Below are positions 43,326-54,338 of a DNA stretch of 64,000 bases, piece after piece. A model generated the notes under the pieces. It searched no databases, had not been told where the DNA came from, and saw nothing but the letters and a program-made list of their open reading frames with translations. The DNA lies in assembly GCF_006346395.1 (NCBI RefSeq), contig NZ_VDMS01000001.1, positions 1,674,001-1,738,000 on the forward strand, in the 5' to 3' direction. The position numbers were made by a program, and so were the translations under genes. The DNA is from Nocardioides plantarum. Its GTDB lineage: Bacteria > Actinomycetota > Actinomycetes > Propionibacteriales > Nocardioidaceae. The first letter of the stretch is position 1. The number at the start of each line of letters is the position of its first letter.

Positions 43326-43922
43326 ATGGCTCTCGACGCGGGACGACAGGACGGGCACGACTCCGGGACGACCCCCGACGAGATCGACGAGCTGGCCCGG
43401 CGCGCCCAGGCCGGCGACGCCGACGCTCTGGAGGCGGTCCTCGCCGCGATCCGCCCGCGCACGCTCAACGTCTGCCGCGGCGTGCTGCCCTACACCCCCG
43501 ACGCCGAGGACGCCTGCCAGGAGGCGCTGCTCAACATCGCGACCAAGATCGGGTCGTGGGGCGGCCGGGGCCGGTTCACGACGTGGACCCACGTGGTCGC
43601 CGTCAACAGCTCGCGGACGACGTACCGCCGGATGAAGAACCAGGCGACGGCCTACGACCCGCAGGAGCACAACCCGCTCAGCGAGCGACCCGACCCGCGC
43701 ACCACCAGCGTCATCGCCGGCACCCGCCTCGACCTGCTCGAGGCGATGGAGACCATCGAGAAGGACCACCCCCAGTACGTCGAGCCGCTGCTGCTCCGCG
43801 ACGTCTACGGCCTGCCCTACGACGAGATCGCCGAGCTCGTCGGCGTGCCGCTCGGCACGGTCAAGGCGCAGATCCACCACGGCCGCAAGCTCGCCCGGCC
43901 GCTGCTGCGCGGCGACGGGTAG
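43326..43922 (+). CDS. ECF sigma factor next to a protein kinase
   Basis: 198 residues. Region 2: LAAIRPRTLNVCRGVLPYTPDAEDACQEALLNIATKIGSW; region 4: LLLRDVYGLPYDEIAELVGVPLGTVKAQIHHGRKLARPLL. ATG was chosen behind the purine-rich GGAAGGGTGGG; another ATG 45 bp upstream is possible. Unlike the other four sigma genes in the window it has no overlapping membrane partner. The divergent neighbour is a Ser/Thr kinase, which recalls kinase-controlled ECF systems, though the core-binding acidic residues of region 2 look intact here. Confidence 0.88.
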   Translation: MALDAGRQDGHDSGTTPDEIDELARRAQAGDADALEAVLAAIRPRTLNVCRGVLPYTPDAEDACQEALLNIATKIGSWGGRGRFTTWTHVVAVNSSRTTYRRMKNQATAYDPQEHNPLSERPDPRTTSVIAGTRLDLLEAMETIEKDHPQYVEPLLLRDVYGLPYDEIAELVGVPLGTVKAQIHHGRKLARPLLRGDG

Positions 43923-44096
43923 CCGTCCGCCCGGTCGGCCGCCCGACCGCTCGTCCCACCGGACCGACCGCTCGTCGCACGTCGGTCCCCGTCCGGCGCA
44001 GCGTCGGCGCGCACCCCTGCCGGCGTACGACGGCGCGCTCCTAACGTGACCGGCGTCACGTTCCGCCCGGCAGCACCGCCCGAAAGGCGCCGACCC

Positions 44097-44456
44097 ATGC
44101 CCCAGGACTCGCCCCCACCCCACGACATGGCCGCCCGCCATGACCCCATCTACGAGACGCTGCACGCCTCGGACGACTTCGCCGAGCTGCGGCGCCGCTA
44201 CCGCGGGTTCGCCATCCCCGCGACCGTCGGCTTCCTCGCCTGGTTCCTGCTCTACGTCGTGCTGTCCAACTGGGCGACCGGGTTCATGTCGCACCGCCTG
44301 TTCGGCAACATCAACGTCGCGCTGGTCTTCGGCCTGCTGCAGTTCCTGACGACGTTCGGCATCGCCTACCTCTACAGCCGCTACTCCATCGCCAAGCTGG
44401 ACCCGCTGTCGGAGAAGCTCGAGGCCCGGTTCGAGAAGGAGCGCTCCCGTGGATGA
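44097..44456 (+). CDS. DUF485 membrane protein (partner of acetate symporter)
   Basis: 119 residues, ATG with GAAAGG upstream. Two membrane helices (GFAIPATVGFLAWFLLYVVL; INVALVFGLLQFLTTFGIAY) and the DUF485 pattern FAELRRRYRGFAIPATVGF at the N-side. In most bacteria a DUF485 gene directly precedes actP, as here, where the two overlap by 8 bp. It is thought to assist or regulate the symporter. Confidence 0.9.
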   Translation: MPQDSPPPHDMAARHDPIYETLHASDDFAELRRRYRGFAIPATVGFLAWFLLYVVLSNWATGFMSHRLFGNINVALVFGLLQFLTTFGIAYLYSRYSIAKLDPLSEKLEARFEKERSRG

Positions 44457-46077
44457 CAAGGTCCTGACCATCGGGCTGTTCCTCGCCGTCGTCGCCCTGA
44501 CGGTCTACATCACCCTGCGCGCCAGCCGTACGACGTCCGGCACCTCGGACTTCTTCGCCGGCGGCCGCTCGTTCACGCCGATCCAGAACGGGATGGCGAT
44601 CGGCGGCGACTACATGTCGGCGGCGTCGTTCCTCGGCATCTCCGGCGCCATCGCCCTGACCGGCTACGACGGCTTCCTCTACTCGATCGGCTTCCTCGTC
44701 GCCTGGCTCGTGGCCCTGCTGCTCGTCGCGGAGATGCTGCGCAACTCCGGCAAGTTCACGATGGCCGACCAGCTGGCCTACCGGATGAGGCAGCGGCCCG
44801 TCCGCACGGCGGCCGCCGGTTCCACCGTCGTGGTGTCGATCTTCTACCTGCTGGCCCAGATGGTCGGCGCGGGCACGCTCGTGGCCCTGCTCCTCGACAT
44901 CGAGACGACCAACACCCTGGCGATCAGCGCCGTCATCGCCGGCGTCGGCGCCCTGATGGTCTTCTACGTGACCGTCGGCGGCATGAAGGGCACCACCTGG
45001 GTGCAGATCGTCAAGGCCGTGCTGCTCATGGCCGGCTCGGCGCTCATCGTCTTCCTGGTGCTCGCCAAGTTCGACTTCAACGTCAGCGAGCTGCTCGGCG
45101 CCGCCGCCCAGCAGTCGGGCAAGGAGGGCTTCCTCGACCCCGGCATCAAGTACGGCATCAGCGAGACCACCAAGATCGACTTCGTCAGCCTCGGGCTCGC
45201 GCTCGTGCTCGGCACGGCCGGGCTGCCGCACATCCTGGTGCGCTTCTACACCGTCCCGACCGCCAAGGACGCCCGCAAGTCGGTGCTGTGGGCGATCGCC
45301 ATCATCGGCGTGTTCTACCTGTTCACGCTGATCCTCGGATTCGGCGCCGCGGCCCTGCTCGACACCGGACCGGACAGCGCGACCGCCATCAGCAAGGGCA
45401 ACCAGGCCTCGCCGCTGCTCGCCCAGGAGGTCGGCGGCGGAGCCGGCTCCACCGGCGGCGCGATCATGATCGCGCTCATCTCGGCCGTCGCCTTCGCCAC
45501 GATCCTCGCCGTGGTCGCCGGGCTGGTGCTGACGTCCTCGACGTCGGTGGCCCACGACATCTACAACAGCGTGATCCGCAAGGGCCAGGCGACCGAGAAG
45601 GAGGAGATCCGGATGACGCGGTACGCCGCCGCCGGCATCGGCGTCGTGGCGATCGCCCTGGCCATCCCGGCGCGCAACCTCAACATCGCGTTCCTGGTGG
45701 CGCTCGCGTTCGCGGTGGCCGCGTCGGCCAACCTGCCCGCGCTCGTCTACAACCTGTTCTGGCGGCGCTTCAACACCCGCGGCGCGCTCTGGAGCATCTA
45801 CGGCGGGCTGACCTCCTGCATCGGGCTGGTCATCTTCAGCCCGGTCGTCTCGGGCAAGGGTGAGATCAAGGGCGTCAACCAGTCGCTGCTACCGACCAGC
45901 ATCGACATCTCCTGGTTCCCGCTGGAGAACCCCGGCATCGTCTCGATCCCGCTGGGCTTCTTCCTCGGCTGGCTCGGCACCGTCACCAGCAAGGAGACCG
46001 CCTCCGAGGAGCGCTACACCGAGCTCGAGGTCCGCGCCCTCACCGGCGCCGGCTCCGAGAAGGCGATCAGCCACTAG
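44449..46077 (+). CDS. actP: Cation/acetate symporter (SSS family, ActP-like)
   Basis: 542 residues with about 13 membrane helices. FFAGGRSFTPIQNGMAIGGDYMSAASFLGISG is the sodium:solute symporter signature of the ActP group, and GTAGLPHILVRFYTVPTAKDAR is also diagnostic. It takes up acetate and possibly other short monocarboxylates with Na+ or H+. GTG start inside the end of the DUF485 gene, so translation is coupled. The next gene, acs, activates acetate to acetyl-CoA, completing an acetate-use unit, although a long palindromic repeat separates them. Confidence 0.93.
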   Translation: MDDKVLTIGLFLAVVALTVYITLRASRTTSGTSDFFAGGRSFTPIQNGMAIGGDYMSAASFLGISGAIALTGYDGFLYSIGFLVAWLVALLLVAEMLRNSGKFTMADQLAYRMRQRPVRTAAAGSTVVVSIFYLLAQMVGAGTLVALLLDIETTNTLAISAVIAGVGALMVFYVTVGGMKGTTWVQIVKAVLLMAGSALIVFLVLAKFDFNVSELLGAAAQQSGKEGFLDPGIKYGISETTKIDFVSLGLALVLGTAGLPHILVRFYTVPTAKDARKSVLWAIAIIGVFYLFTLILGFGAAALLDTGPDSATAISKGNQASPLLAQEVGGGAGSTGGAIMIALISAVAFATILAVVAGLVLTSSTSVAHDIYNSVIRKGQATEKEEIRMTRYAAAGIGVVAIALAIPARNLNIAFLVALAFAVAASANLPALVYNLFWRRFNTRGALWSIYGGLTSCIGLVIFSPVVSGKGEIKGVNQSLLPTSIDISWFPLENPGIVSIPLGFFLGWLGTVTSKETASEERYTELEVRALTGAGSEKAISH

Positions 46078-46089
46078 CCCGACCCACCC

Positions 46090-46245
46090 CACGGTGGTCG
46101 AGCCGCCCGGTGCGCGCTGGCGCGCCGGGCGAGTCGAGACCCCCGCAGCCGACCTCTCCAGCCCGACCGACCCGGTCGAGCCGGACGCTCGCTGCGGGGG
46201 TCTCGACTCGGGCTCGCCGAGGGCTCGCCCGGCTCGACCACCGTG
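46090..46245. repeat. 156-bp nested palindromic repeat between actP and acs
   Basis: Outer arms CACGGTGGTCGAGCCG and CGGCTCGACCACCGTG are perfect inverted copies. Inside, GAGTCGAGACCCCCGCAG is matched by an inverted copy ending GGGTCTCGACTC. The whole folds into a long hairpin. A related element lies after acs, and its motif (GGTSGTCGAG ... GTCTCGA) also resembles the repeats at 33218-33290. Confidence 0.85.
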
Positions 46246-46320
46246 AGGTGGACCCAACGTCCGCGCAACCGGCCCTCGCTAGTGTGACGAGGGCCGCACA
46301 CCCCGCACCAGGAGAAGCCC

Positions 46321-48327
<2,007 letters not shown>

Positions 48328-48331
48328 TGCG

Positions 48332-48457
48332 ACGGTGGTCGAGGAGGTTCCGCTAGGAACCGTCTCGAGACCACGGGGGCCGCGGCCGACGACCTGACCT
48401 GGCTCGCTGCGGCCGCGTGGTCTCGAGACGGCCGCGGGCGGCCTCCTCGACCACCGT
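48332..48457. repeat. 126-bp nested palindromic repeat after acs
   Basis: Outer arms ACGGTGGTCGAGGAGG and CCTCCTCGACCACCGT are perfect inverted copies. Inner arms CCGTCTCGAGACCACG and CGTGGTCTCGAGACGG are also perfect. Starting 5 bp after the acs stop, it probably ends that transcript, and it belongs to the same family as the element before acs. Confidence 0.85.
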
Positions 48458-48551
48458 GGGCGGACCAGGGGCAGCCACCTCGACCGGTAGGGTGTCTCGC
48501 GGTGCGCCGGGAAGTCTGGTCGGCAACTCTGCCGTCGACCCCAGGAGCACC

Positions 48552-49862
48552 GTGACCCAGCCCACCGAGTCCGACCGCCGACGCCTGTTCGAGCGCGGCT
48601 CGTGGCCCGAGGCGTCGCGGGTCACCGACCTGCTGCGCGGCGAGACGACCGGTGGCGTGCTGCTGATGATCGGCGCGCTCGTGGCGCTCGTCTGGGCCAA
48701 CAGCCCGGCGTCGTCGTCGTACGACGCCCTGCGCGACCTGCACGTCGGCACCGATGCGTTCCTGGGCCTGCACCTCGACCTGAGCCTCGCGACGTGGGCG
48801 GCCGACGGGCTGCTGGCGATCTTCTTCTTCGTCGCCGGGCTCGAGCTCAAGCGGGAGTTCGTCGCCGGCGACCTGCGCGACCCGCGTCGCGCCGCGCTGC
48901 CGGTCGTCGCGGCGGTCGGGGGGATGGTCGTCCCGGCGCTCGTCTACACGGCGTGGAACGCCTCGGCCGACGGCGACCTGCAGGGCTGGGCGATCCCCAC
49001 CGCGACCGACATCGCCTTCGCGGTCGCGATCCTGGCCGTGATCAGCACCCACTTGCCGTCGGGGCTGCGCACGTTCCTGCTGACCCTCGCGGTGGTCGAC
49101 GACCTGCTGGCGATCACGGTGATCGCGGTCTTCTACACCGACTCCGTCGACCTGGTCGCCCTGGCCGCGGCGGTGGTGCCGATCGCGGTGTTCGGGTTCC
49201 TGGTGCAGCGCCGGATCCGGACGCCGTGGCTGTTGGTCCCGCTGGCCCTGGCCGCCTGGGTCTTGATGCACGAGTCGGGCATCCACGCGACCGTCGCCGG
49301 GGTCGCGCTCGGCTTCACCGTGCCCGTGCTGCGCAGCGAGGCGGCCGGCGGCCCCGACGCCGGGCCCGGTCTCGCCGAGCACCTCGAGCACCTGGTCCGC
49401 CCTGTGTCCGCCGGCTTCGCCGTACCGGTGTTCGCGTTCTTCGCCGCCGGGGTGACGGTCGGGGGCCTCTCCGGCCTGGCCGACTCGCTGACCGACCCGG
49501 TCGCCCTCGGGGTCGTCCTCGGCCTCGTGCTCGGCAAGCCGATCGGCATCGTCGGGTCGACGTGGTTGCTGGCGCGCTTCACCCGCGCCGACCTCGACGA
49601 CGACCTGTCGTGGGTCGACGTGATCGGGATGGCCATGCTCGCCGGGATCGGCTTCACGGTCTCGCTGCTGATCGGCGAGCTCGCGTTCGGCCCGGGCAGC
49701 GCGGCCGACGAGCACGTCAAGGTCGGCGTCCTCGTGGGCTCGCTGACGGCCGCGCTGCTGGCGACCGTCGTGCTGCGTGCACGCAATCGGGTGTACCGAC
49801 GGATCTGCGAGATCGAGACCATCGACGACGACCTCGACGGGATCCCCGACGTCTACCAGTAG
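48552..49862 (+). CDS. nhaA: Na+/H+ antiporter NhaA
   Basis: 436 residues, GTG with AGGAG upstream. The family blocks are clear: [63 protein letters not shown] with the paired Asp of the ion site, and [15 protein letters not shown]. It exports Na+ in exchange for protons and helps with pH and salt stress. A short acidic C-terminal tail ([16 protein letters not shown]) follows the last helix. Upstream in-frame codons run into the palindromic repeat and were rejected. Confidence 0.95.
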   Translation: MTQPTESDRRRLFERGSWPEASRVTDLLRGETTGGVLLMIGALVALVWANSPASSSYDALRDLHVGTDAFLGLHLDLSLATWAADGLLAIFFFVAGLELKREFVAGDLRDPRRAALPVVAAVGGMVVPALVYTAWNASADGDLQGWAIPTATDIAFAVAILAVISTHLPSGLRTFLLTLAVVDDLLAITVIAVFYTDSVDLVALAAAVVPIAVFGFLVQRRIRTPWLLVPLALAAWVLMHESGIHATVAGVALGFTVPVLRSEAAGGPDAGPGLAEHLEHLVRPVSAGFAVPVFAFFAAGVTVGGLSGLADSLTDPVALGVVLGLVLGKPIGIVGSTWLLARFTRADLDDDLSWVDVIGMAMLAGIGFTVSLLIGELAFGPGSAADEHVKVGVLVGSLTAALLATVVLRARNRVYRRICEIETIDDDLDGIPDVYQ

Positions 49863-49904
49863 GGTCGTGCCCGTTCCGCCCGGACGACCAGAGGACCCAC
49901 CGCG

Positions 49905-50309
49905 ATGGCACTGCAGCAACCCCAGGCCGACGATCCGACCATCGGCAAGCTGGTCACCGACGCCAGTCGCGACATCTCCTCGCTGATCAGCAAGGAGATC
50001 CAGCTCGCCAAGTCCGAGCTGAAGGTCAGCATCAAGTTCGGCGTCGCCGGCGCCATCATGTTTGCCTCGGCCGCGTTCGTCGCCGTCCTGGCCGTCATCA
50101 TGCTCTCGGTCGCGTTCGCCTACCTGATCAACTGGAACGGCGACGGCCTCGCCCTGCACTGGGCCTTCCTCATCGTCACCTTCGTCTACCTGGTGATCGC
50201 CGGCCTGCTGGTCTGGCTCGGCATCAAGAAGGTCAAGAAGGTCGGCCCGCCCGAGAAGGCCATCGAGCAGGGCCGCGAGATCCCGAAGGCCCTCAAGGGC
50301 AAGAGCTGA
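49905..50309 (+). CDS. Holin-X (phage_holin_3_6 / DUF1469) family membrane protein
   Basis: 134 residues. The N-terminal amphipathic helix TIGKLVTDASRDISSLISKEIQLAKSELK is the hallmark of this actinobacterial family; two membrane helices follow (ASAAFVAVLAVIMLSVAFAY; WAFLIVTFVYLVIAGLLVWL). Despite the name there is no phage gene near. It lies 42 bp after nhaA and may be co-transcribed. The role is unknown. Confidence 0.88.
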   Translation: MALQQPQADDPTIGKLVTDASRDISSLISKEIQLAKSELKVSIKFGVAGAIMFASAAFVAVLAVIMLSVAFAYLINWNGDGLALHWAFLIVTFVYLVIAGLLVWLGIKKVKKVGPPEKAIEQGREIPKALKGKS

Positions 50310-50446
50310 CTGCTCCGGCATTCCGCACCGCCCGCGTCGACGACGCGGGCGCCTGGGCTGCGGTCGTCACGGCCGCGACGCCCTACCCCGTGGTCGACGA
50401 GGCCTCGGCGCGCCACGAGGATGCGACCGCCACCCGCCTCCTCTGA
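50306..50446 (+). pseudogene. N-terminal remnant of a GNAT-like acetyltransferase
   Basis: Translated from the codon overlapping the previous stop, the sequence reads LTAPAFRTARVDDAGAWAA, then VVTAATPYPVVDEASARHED, before a stop. This is like the first beta strand and helix of a GNAT protein (FRxARxxDxxAWAxVxxAA-PYxVxD), but the acetyl-CoA loop and all the rest are missing and there is no ATG or GTG at the start. It is read as a leftover of a deleted gene. Confidence 0.45.
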
Positions 50447-50512
50447 GACGCGAGTCGGCGGATTGCGGTCGACGCGTGCAGCGTTTGGTGCTCGCCACTG
50501 CATCTGGTGGGT

Positions 50513-51082
50513 ATGACCGAGAAGCTACGAGCACCATCAGCGTCCGCCGGGAGGTGGCAGGTGGCCGGATCGGCGGGCCCGACCGGGTTCGAGGAGTACG
50601 CCGTCGCGCGCGGACCCTGGCTCCAACGGGTCGCCTTCCTGCTGTCCGGCGACGCCCACCTCGCCCAGGACCTCGCCCAGTCGACCCTGGTCCAGGCCCA
50701 CCGGAGCTGGAAGCGCGTGCAGGCCGCCGACGACCCCAACGCCTACGTGCGCCGGATCCTGGTCAACGAGCTGCGCACGCTGCAGCGGCGGCGCTCGTGG
50801 TCGGAGGTCGTCTCGGACGAGCCGGCCACCCTGAGGCTCGCCCCCGCCGGCGACGACGTCGAGGTCGGCGTCGTCCAGCGCCTGGAGGTCGAGCGGCTGC
50901 TCGGTCGGCTCTCGCCGCGGGCGCGGGCCGTCCTCACGCTGCGCTACCTGGAGGACCTGCCCGCCACCGAGGTCGCCGACCTGCTCGGGCTCTCCCCGTC
51001 CAGCGTCCGCTCGGCCACCAGCCGCGCCCTCACCCGACTCGCCGAGATCACCAGCACGGAGGCCCACGATGACGACCGATGA
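50513..51082 (+). CDS. ECF sigma factor, SigE-family type
   Basis: 189 residues. Region 2: FEEYAVARGPWLQRVAFLLSGDAHLAQDLAQSTLVQAHRSW; region 4: LSPRARAVLTLRYLEDLPATEVADLLGLSPSSVRSATSRALTRL. The start is either this ATG or a GTG two codons upstream. The downstream partner gene overlaps its 3' end by 14 bp. Closely similar in domain layout to the sigma factors near 13 kb and 62 kb. Confidence 0.9.
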   Translation: MTEKLRAPSASAGRWQVAGSAGPTGFEEYAVARGPWLQRVAFLLSGDAHLAQDLAQSTLVQAHRSWKRVQAADDPNAYVRRILVNELRTLQRRRSWSEVVSDEPATLRLAPAGDDVEVGVVQRLEVERLLGRLSPRARAVLTLRYLEDLPATEVADLLGLSPSSVRSATSRALTRLAEITSTEAHDDDR

Positions 51083-51818
51083 CCCCCGCGAGGCCGCGGC
51101 CCGCGCGACCCTGACCCGGTGGGCCGACCAGGCGCCCACCCACGACCTGCTCGACGGCGTACGCCGGGAGCTCGCCGGCCGACGCCGCCACACCCGCGCC
51201 TACTGGGCTGCGGGCCTGGCGACCGTCGGGGCCGGCGCGGCCGCCCTCGCCCTCGTCGCGGTGCTCGCGTCGTCCGGCGGCAGCGACCGGGCCGTCTCCC
51301 CCGCCGACACCCCGTCCGACACTCCGTCGGCGACCCCGTCCCCGGACGAGGACGCCGTCGTGGACCTCGCGCTGCCGGACCCCAGCAGCAAGCTCGCCCT
51401 CGAGATCCTCGACTACGGGCTCCGACAGGGCGCCGCGTCCTACAGCGGGGTGTCCGCCGGTCCCGACGACACCGACCTGGTCGTCTACCGCGTCGCCGGG
51501 CCCGGCGCCGACCGCTTCGACGCCGCCGTACGCCGGCGCGCCGGCACCACGCCCGTCGAGATCGTGGACAGTCGCTACACCTACGACGAGCTCTCCGAGG
51601 TCGGCGACGCGCTCGAGGCCGAGTCCGACCTCGCGGGCGACGGCCCGGCCGTCACCCTGGTGTCCTACTCGGTCGGCAACGGCAACGGGCTCATCGCCTA
51701 CGTCGAGGGCCCCGCTGCTGCCGACCCCGCGGCCCTCGGCGACCTCGGCGACCGGCTGAGCAGGCAGTACGACGTCCGCGTGGTGGTCAGGCCGGTGTCC
51801 GAGGCACCTGGTGCCTGA
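51069..51818 (+). CDS. Membrane-anchored partner of ECF sigma factor
   Basis: 249 residues: cytoplasmic N-terminus of about 45 residues (AARATLTRWADQAPTHDLLDG), one membrane helix (AGLATVGAGAAALALVAVLA), a Pro/Ser/Thr linker and an outer domain of about 150 residues without Cys. The gene starts inside the sigma gene. A probable anti-sigma factor of the type seen near 12 kb; no zinc motif. Confidence 0.65.
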   Translation: MTTDDPREAAARATLTRWADQAPTHDLLDGVRRELAGRRRHTRAYWAAGLATVGAGAAALALVAVLASSGGSDRAVSPADTPSDTPSATPSPDEDAVVDLALPDPSSKLALEILDYGLRQGAASYSGVSAGPDDTDLVVYRVAGPGADRFDAAVRRRAGTTPVEIVDSRYTYDELSEVGDALEAESDLAGDGPAVTLVSYSVGNGNGLIAYVEGPAAADPAALGDLGDRLSRQYDVRVVVRPVSEAPGA

Positions 51819-51826
51819 GCCCTGGG

Positions 51827-53023
51827 TCAGCCCGCGCAGTCCTGCGTGTCGACCTGGGCCGTGGCGTCGCGGCCCTCGTCGGCGGCGTCGGCGACCTGGG
51901 CCCAGGTGAGGGCGTAGCCGGTGTCGTCGTCGGTGACCGAGGCGGCGAACACCACCCCGGCGACGTGGCCCTGGGTGGTGACGATGGGTCCGCCGGAGTT
52001 GCCGGGGCGGATCAGCCCGCGCAGGGAGTAGACCTCGCGGATGACGCTGCCCTCGCCGTAGATGTCGGGTGACTCGAGGCGTCGCTCCTCGCGGACCCGG
52101 CCGCGCTGGATGTCGTAGGGGCCGTCCTGGGGATAGCCGAGGATGGCGACGCCGTCCTTGGCCCCGATGACCGCGCTCTGCTCCTCGTCGTCGCTGTCGA
52201 CGAACGGCAGCGTCGGCAGGCCCTCGGAGTCGAGGCGGAGCACCGCCACGTCGAGGTCGGGGTTGTAGTAGACGACGGTCGCGTCGACGGCCTCTCCGTC
52301 GATGATGACGTCGGGGTCGTCGACGCCGGCGACCACGTGGGCGTTGGTCATGAGGCGGTCGTCGGCGTAGAGGAACCCGCTGCCCTCGACGCCACGGCCG
52401 CAGTCGTTGTTGCCGCGCACCTTGAGGACGCTGCGCTCGGCGTCGGCGATGTCGGGGTCCCGCAGGAGCCGTTGGGCGCCGGGGCTGACCTGGCGGATCT
52501 GCTCGTCGGCGAACGGCTGGAGATAGCGCGGGAACGACGTGCCGACCGCGTCGTTGAAGCGCTCGAGCGCGCTGGGGGCCGAGGCCGGAAGGGCGTCGTT
52601 GACCGAGCGGAGCACCGCGGACTCCCGGACCATCGCGGTCAGCGAGCCGATCCGCGAGCCGGTGACGGCGACGCCGAGGGCCCAGGCGACGAGCAGGACG
52701 GCGAGCGAGCTGAGCAGTGCCCCGCCGACCGCGTCAACCGCGCGGGCCGGCTGCCAGGTGATCTTGTCGCGCAGCTTGGCGCCGAGGAACTGCAGCAGCG
52801 CCTGGCCCAGCGACGCGCTGACGATGACGATGAACAGCGCGCCGAGCGACACCGACAGCGACGGGTCGGAGTCGCCGAGGACCAACGGCGCGAGGTAGAT
52901 GCCGATCAGGCCGCCGGCGAGCAGGCCGGTCGTCGCGAACGCACCCGTGACGAAGCCCTGCCAGTAGCCCGAGAGCGCGTAGGCGAGGACGAGGAGGACC
53001 AGGAGCCAGTCGAGCAGGTTCAT
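51827..53023 (-). CDS. marP: Membrane-bound periplasmic serine protease MarP
   Basis: 398 residues, almost the length of M. tuberculosis Rv3671c (MarP), which protects the cell against acid. Four hydrophobic helices fill the first 125 residues (CvpA-like), then a trypsin-like domain with the triad LMTNAHVVAG (His), NPDLDVAVLRL (Asp) and IRPGNSGGPIV (Ser), plus two Cys (NNDCGRG and the tail QDCAG). The ATG overlaps the Nudix stop by four bases. It is the last gene of an nth-tlpA-nudix-marP chain that is conserved in mycobacteria. Confidence 0.92.
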   Translation of the reverse strand: MNLLDWLLVLLVLAYALSGYWQGFVTGAFATTGLLAGGLIGIYLAPLVLGDSDPSLSVSLGALFIVIVSASLGQALLQFLGAKLRDKITWQPARAVDAVGGALLSSLAVLLVAWALGVAVTGSRIGSLTAMVRESAVLRSVNDALPASAPSALERFNDAVGTSFPRYLQPFADEQIRQVSPGAQRLLRDPDIADAERSVLKVRGNNDCGRGVEGSGFLYADDRLMTNAHVVAGVDDPDVIIDGEAVDATVVYYNPDLDVAVLRLDSEGLPTLPFVDSDDEEQSAVIGAKDGVAILGYPQDGPYDIQRGRVREERRLESPDIYGEGSVIREVYSLRGLIRPGNSGGPIVTTQGHVAGVVFAASVTDDDTGYALTWAQVADAADEGRDATAQVDTQDCAG

Positions 53024-53748
53024 CCGCGGCGACGCTCCTCGAACTCGGTGTTGGGCTGGACGTCGACGTTGGCCGGCGGCCGGCCGCCGAGCATGTAGGC
53101 CGGGAGCTCGTGCTCGGGGGCGTCGGGTAGATCATCGATCCACCCGAGGAACTCGAACAAGCGGGCGACGATGCCGCCGGTGAACCCCCACAGGATGACG
53201 TCGTGGTCGTCGCCGACGAGGAACCCGGGCGACCTCCACCCGCGGGGCCCGACCACGGTGATCCGGTGGGCGGTGTCGCGCAGCTCGCTGATCGGCACCC
53301 GCCACACGGCGTGCACCTCGTCGGGCGAGCGCACCGACACCGGGCTGGGCTCGCGCCACCAGGCCAGCACGGGGACGACGGCGAAGTTGCTCGGCGGCAG
53401 CCAGAGCTCGGGCAGCTCGGCGAAGACCTCGACGCCGGCCGGGTCGAGCCCGGTCTCCTCGTGCGCCTCGCGCAGCGCGGTCTCGTGGGCCGTCTCGCCC
53501 GGGTCGATGCTGCCGCCGGGGAAGGACACCTGGCCCGGGTGGGAGCGCATGTGGTGGGCCCGCTCGGTGAGCAGCAGGTCGGGACCCGACGGCCCCTCGC
53601 CGAACAGCATCAGCACCGAGGAGCGGCGTACGCCGTCGGCGTCGTCGGGGACCATGAAGCGGGTCAGGTCGTGGACGGTGATCGAGCGGGCGGCGGCCTC
53701 GACCGGGCGCAGCCAGTCGGGCAGGCCGGGGTGCTCGGCCCAGCTCAC
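53020..53748 (-). CDS. Nudix hydrolase, CoA-pyrophosphatase-like
   Basis: 242 residues. The Nudix box is GGSIDPGETAHETALREAHEETGLD, complete, and the preceding RSHPGQVSFPGG is the signature of the NudL/CoA-pyrophosphatase branch. It corresponds by position to Rv3672c. GTG start overlapping the thioredoxin-like stop by four bases; its own stop overlaps the marP ATG. Confidence 0.9.
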   Translation of the reverse strand: MSWAEHPGLPDWLRPVEAAARSITVHDLTRFMVPDDADGVRRSSVLMLFGEGPSGPDLLLTERAHHMRSHPGQVSFPGGSIDPGETAHETALREAHEETGLDPAGVEVFAELPELWLPPSNFAVVPVLAWWREPSPVSVRSPDEVHAVWRVPISELRDTAHRITVVGPRGWRSPGFLVGDDHDVILWGFTGGIVARLFEFLGWIDDLPDAPEHELPAYMLGGRPPANVDVQPNTEFEERRRG

Positions 53749-54338
53749 AGGGCCACCCCGAGGTTGGTCTCGACGGAGGCCAGGAGCTGGTCGAGCGAGG
53801 TGATCTCCTTGGCCTCCTTGACGATCCGGCCGTCAGCGGCGACGTAGATGGTCTGGGGGAACGCCTGCCTGAGCCCCAGGTCGGCGTCGTCGAACACCGT
53901 GCCTCCGGGGTCGGCGAGCTGCGGGTAGGTCGCCCCGACCTCGTCGGCGAAGCCGATCGCGTAGTCCGGGTAGGTCTCGACGTCGATGCCCACGAGGGGG
54001 ACCTGGTCGGCGTACTTGTCGTGGAACTGCTGCAGGACCGGCATCTCGTCGCGGCACGGGCCGCAGCCGGAGTACCAGAGGTTGATGAGCATCGGGCCCT
54101 GCAGCGTCGACAGGTCGACGTCGGGTCCGCCGCCGAGGCACGGCAGCGTCAGGTCGGGCAGCTGGTTCTTGCCGGAGCCCGGCACGCAGGTCTCGATGCC
54201 GGCGGCGGCCTTCTGCTCACGCAGCGCCGGGGTGTCGACGTCGACCTTGCTCTGGCCGGGGGTCGGGACCCCGCCGTCACACGCCGTGAGGGCCGTGAGG
54301 GCCAGCACGGTGGCCACGGCCGCCAGGAGTCGCCTCAC
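53745..54338 (-). CDS. TlpA/ResA-like thioredoxin lipoprotein
   Basis: 197 residues. The signal peptide ends in LTALTAC, a lipobox, placing the protein on the outer face of the membrane. The redox site is LWYSGCGPCRDEMPVLQ (CGPC), followed by the thioredoxin fold with the cis-Pro segment AFPQTIYV. It probably keeps extracytoplasmic thiols, possibly of cytochrome c maturation, reduced. It corresponds to Rv3673c and overlaps both neighbours by four bases. Confidence 0.9.
   Translation of the reverse strand: MRRLLAAVATVLALTALTACDGGVPTPGQSKVDVDTPALREQKAAAGIETCVPGSGKNQLPDLTLPCLGGGPDVDLSTLQGPMLINLWYSGCGPCRDEMPVLQQFHDKYADQVPLVGIDVETYPDYAIGFADEVGATYPQLADPGGTVFDDADLGLRQAFPQTIYVAADGRIVKEAKEITSLDQLLASVETNLGVAL

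Noticed and set aside
43926..44045. Repeated CGACCGCTCGTC words after the ECF sigma gene
   Set aside because: Short and imperfect; no stable structure or regular period.
49905..50309. Phage holin or prophage remnant
   Set aside because: The family name is misleading; this is a common chromosomal actinobacterial membrane protein and no phage genes are present.
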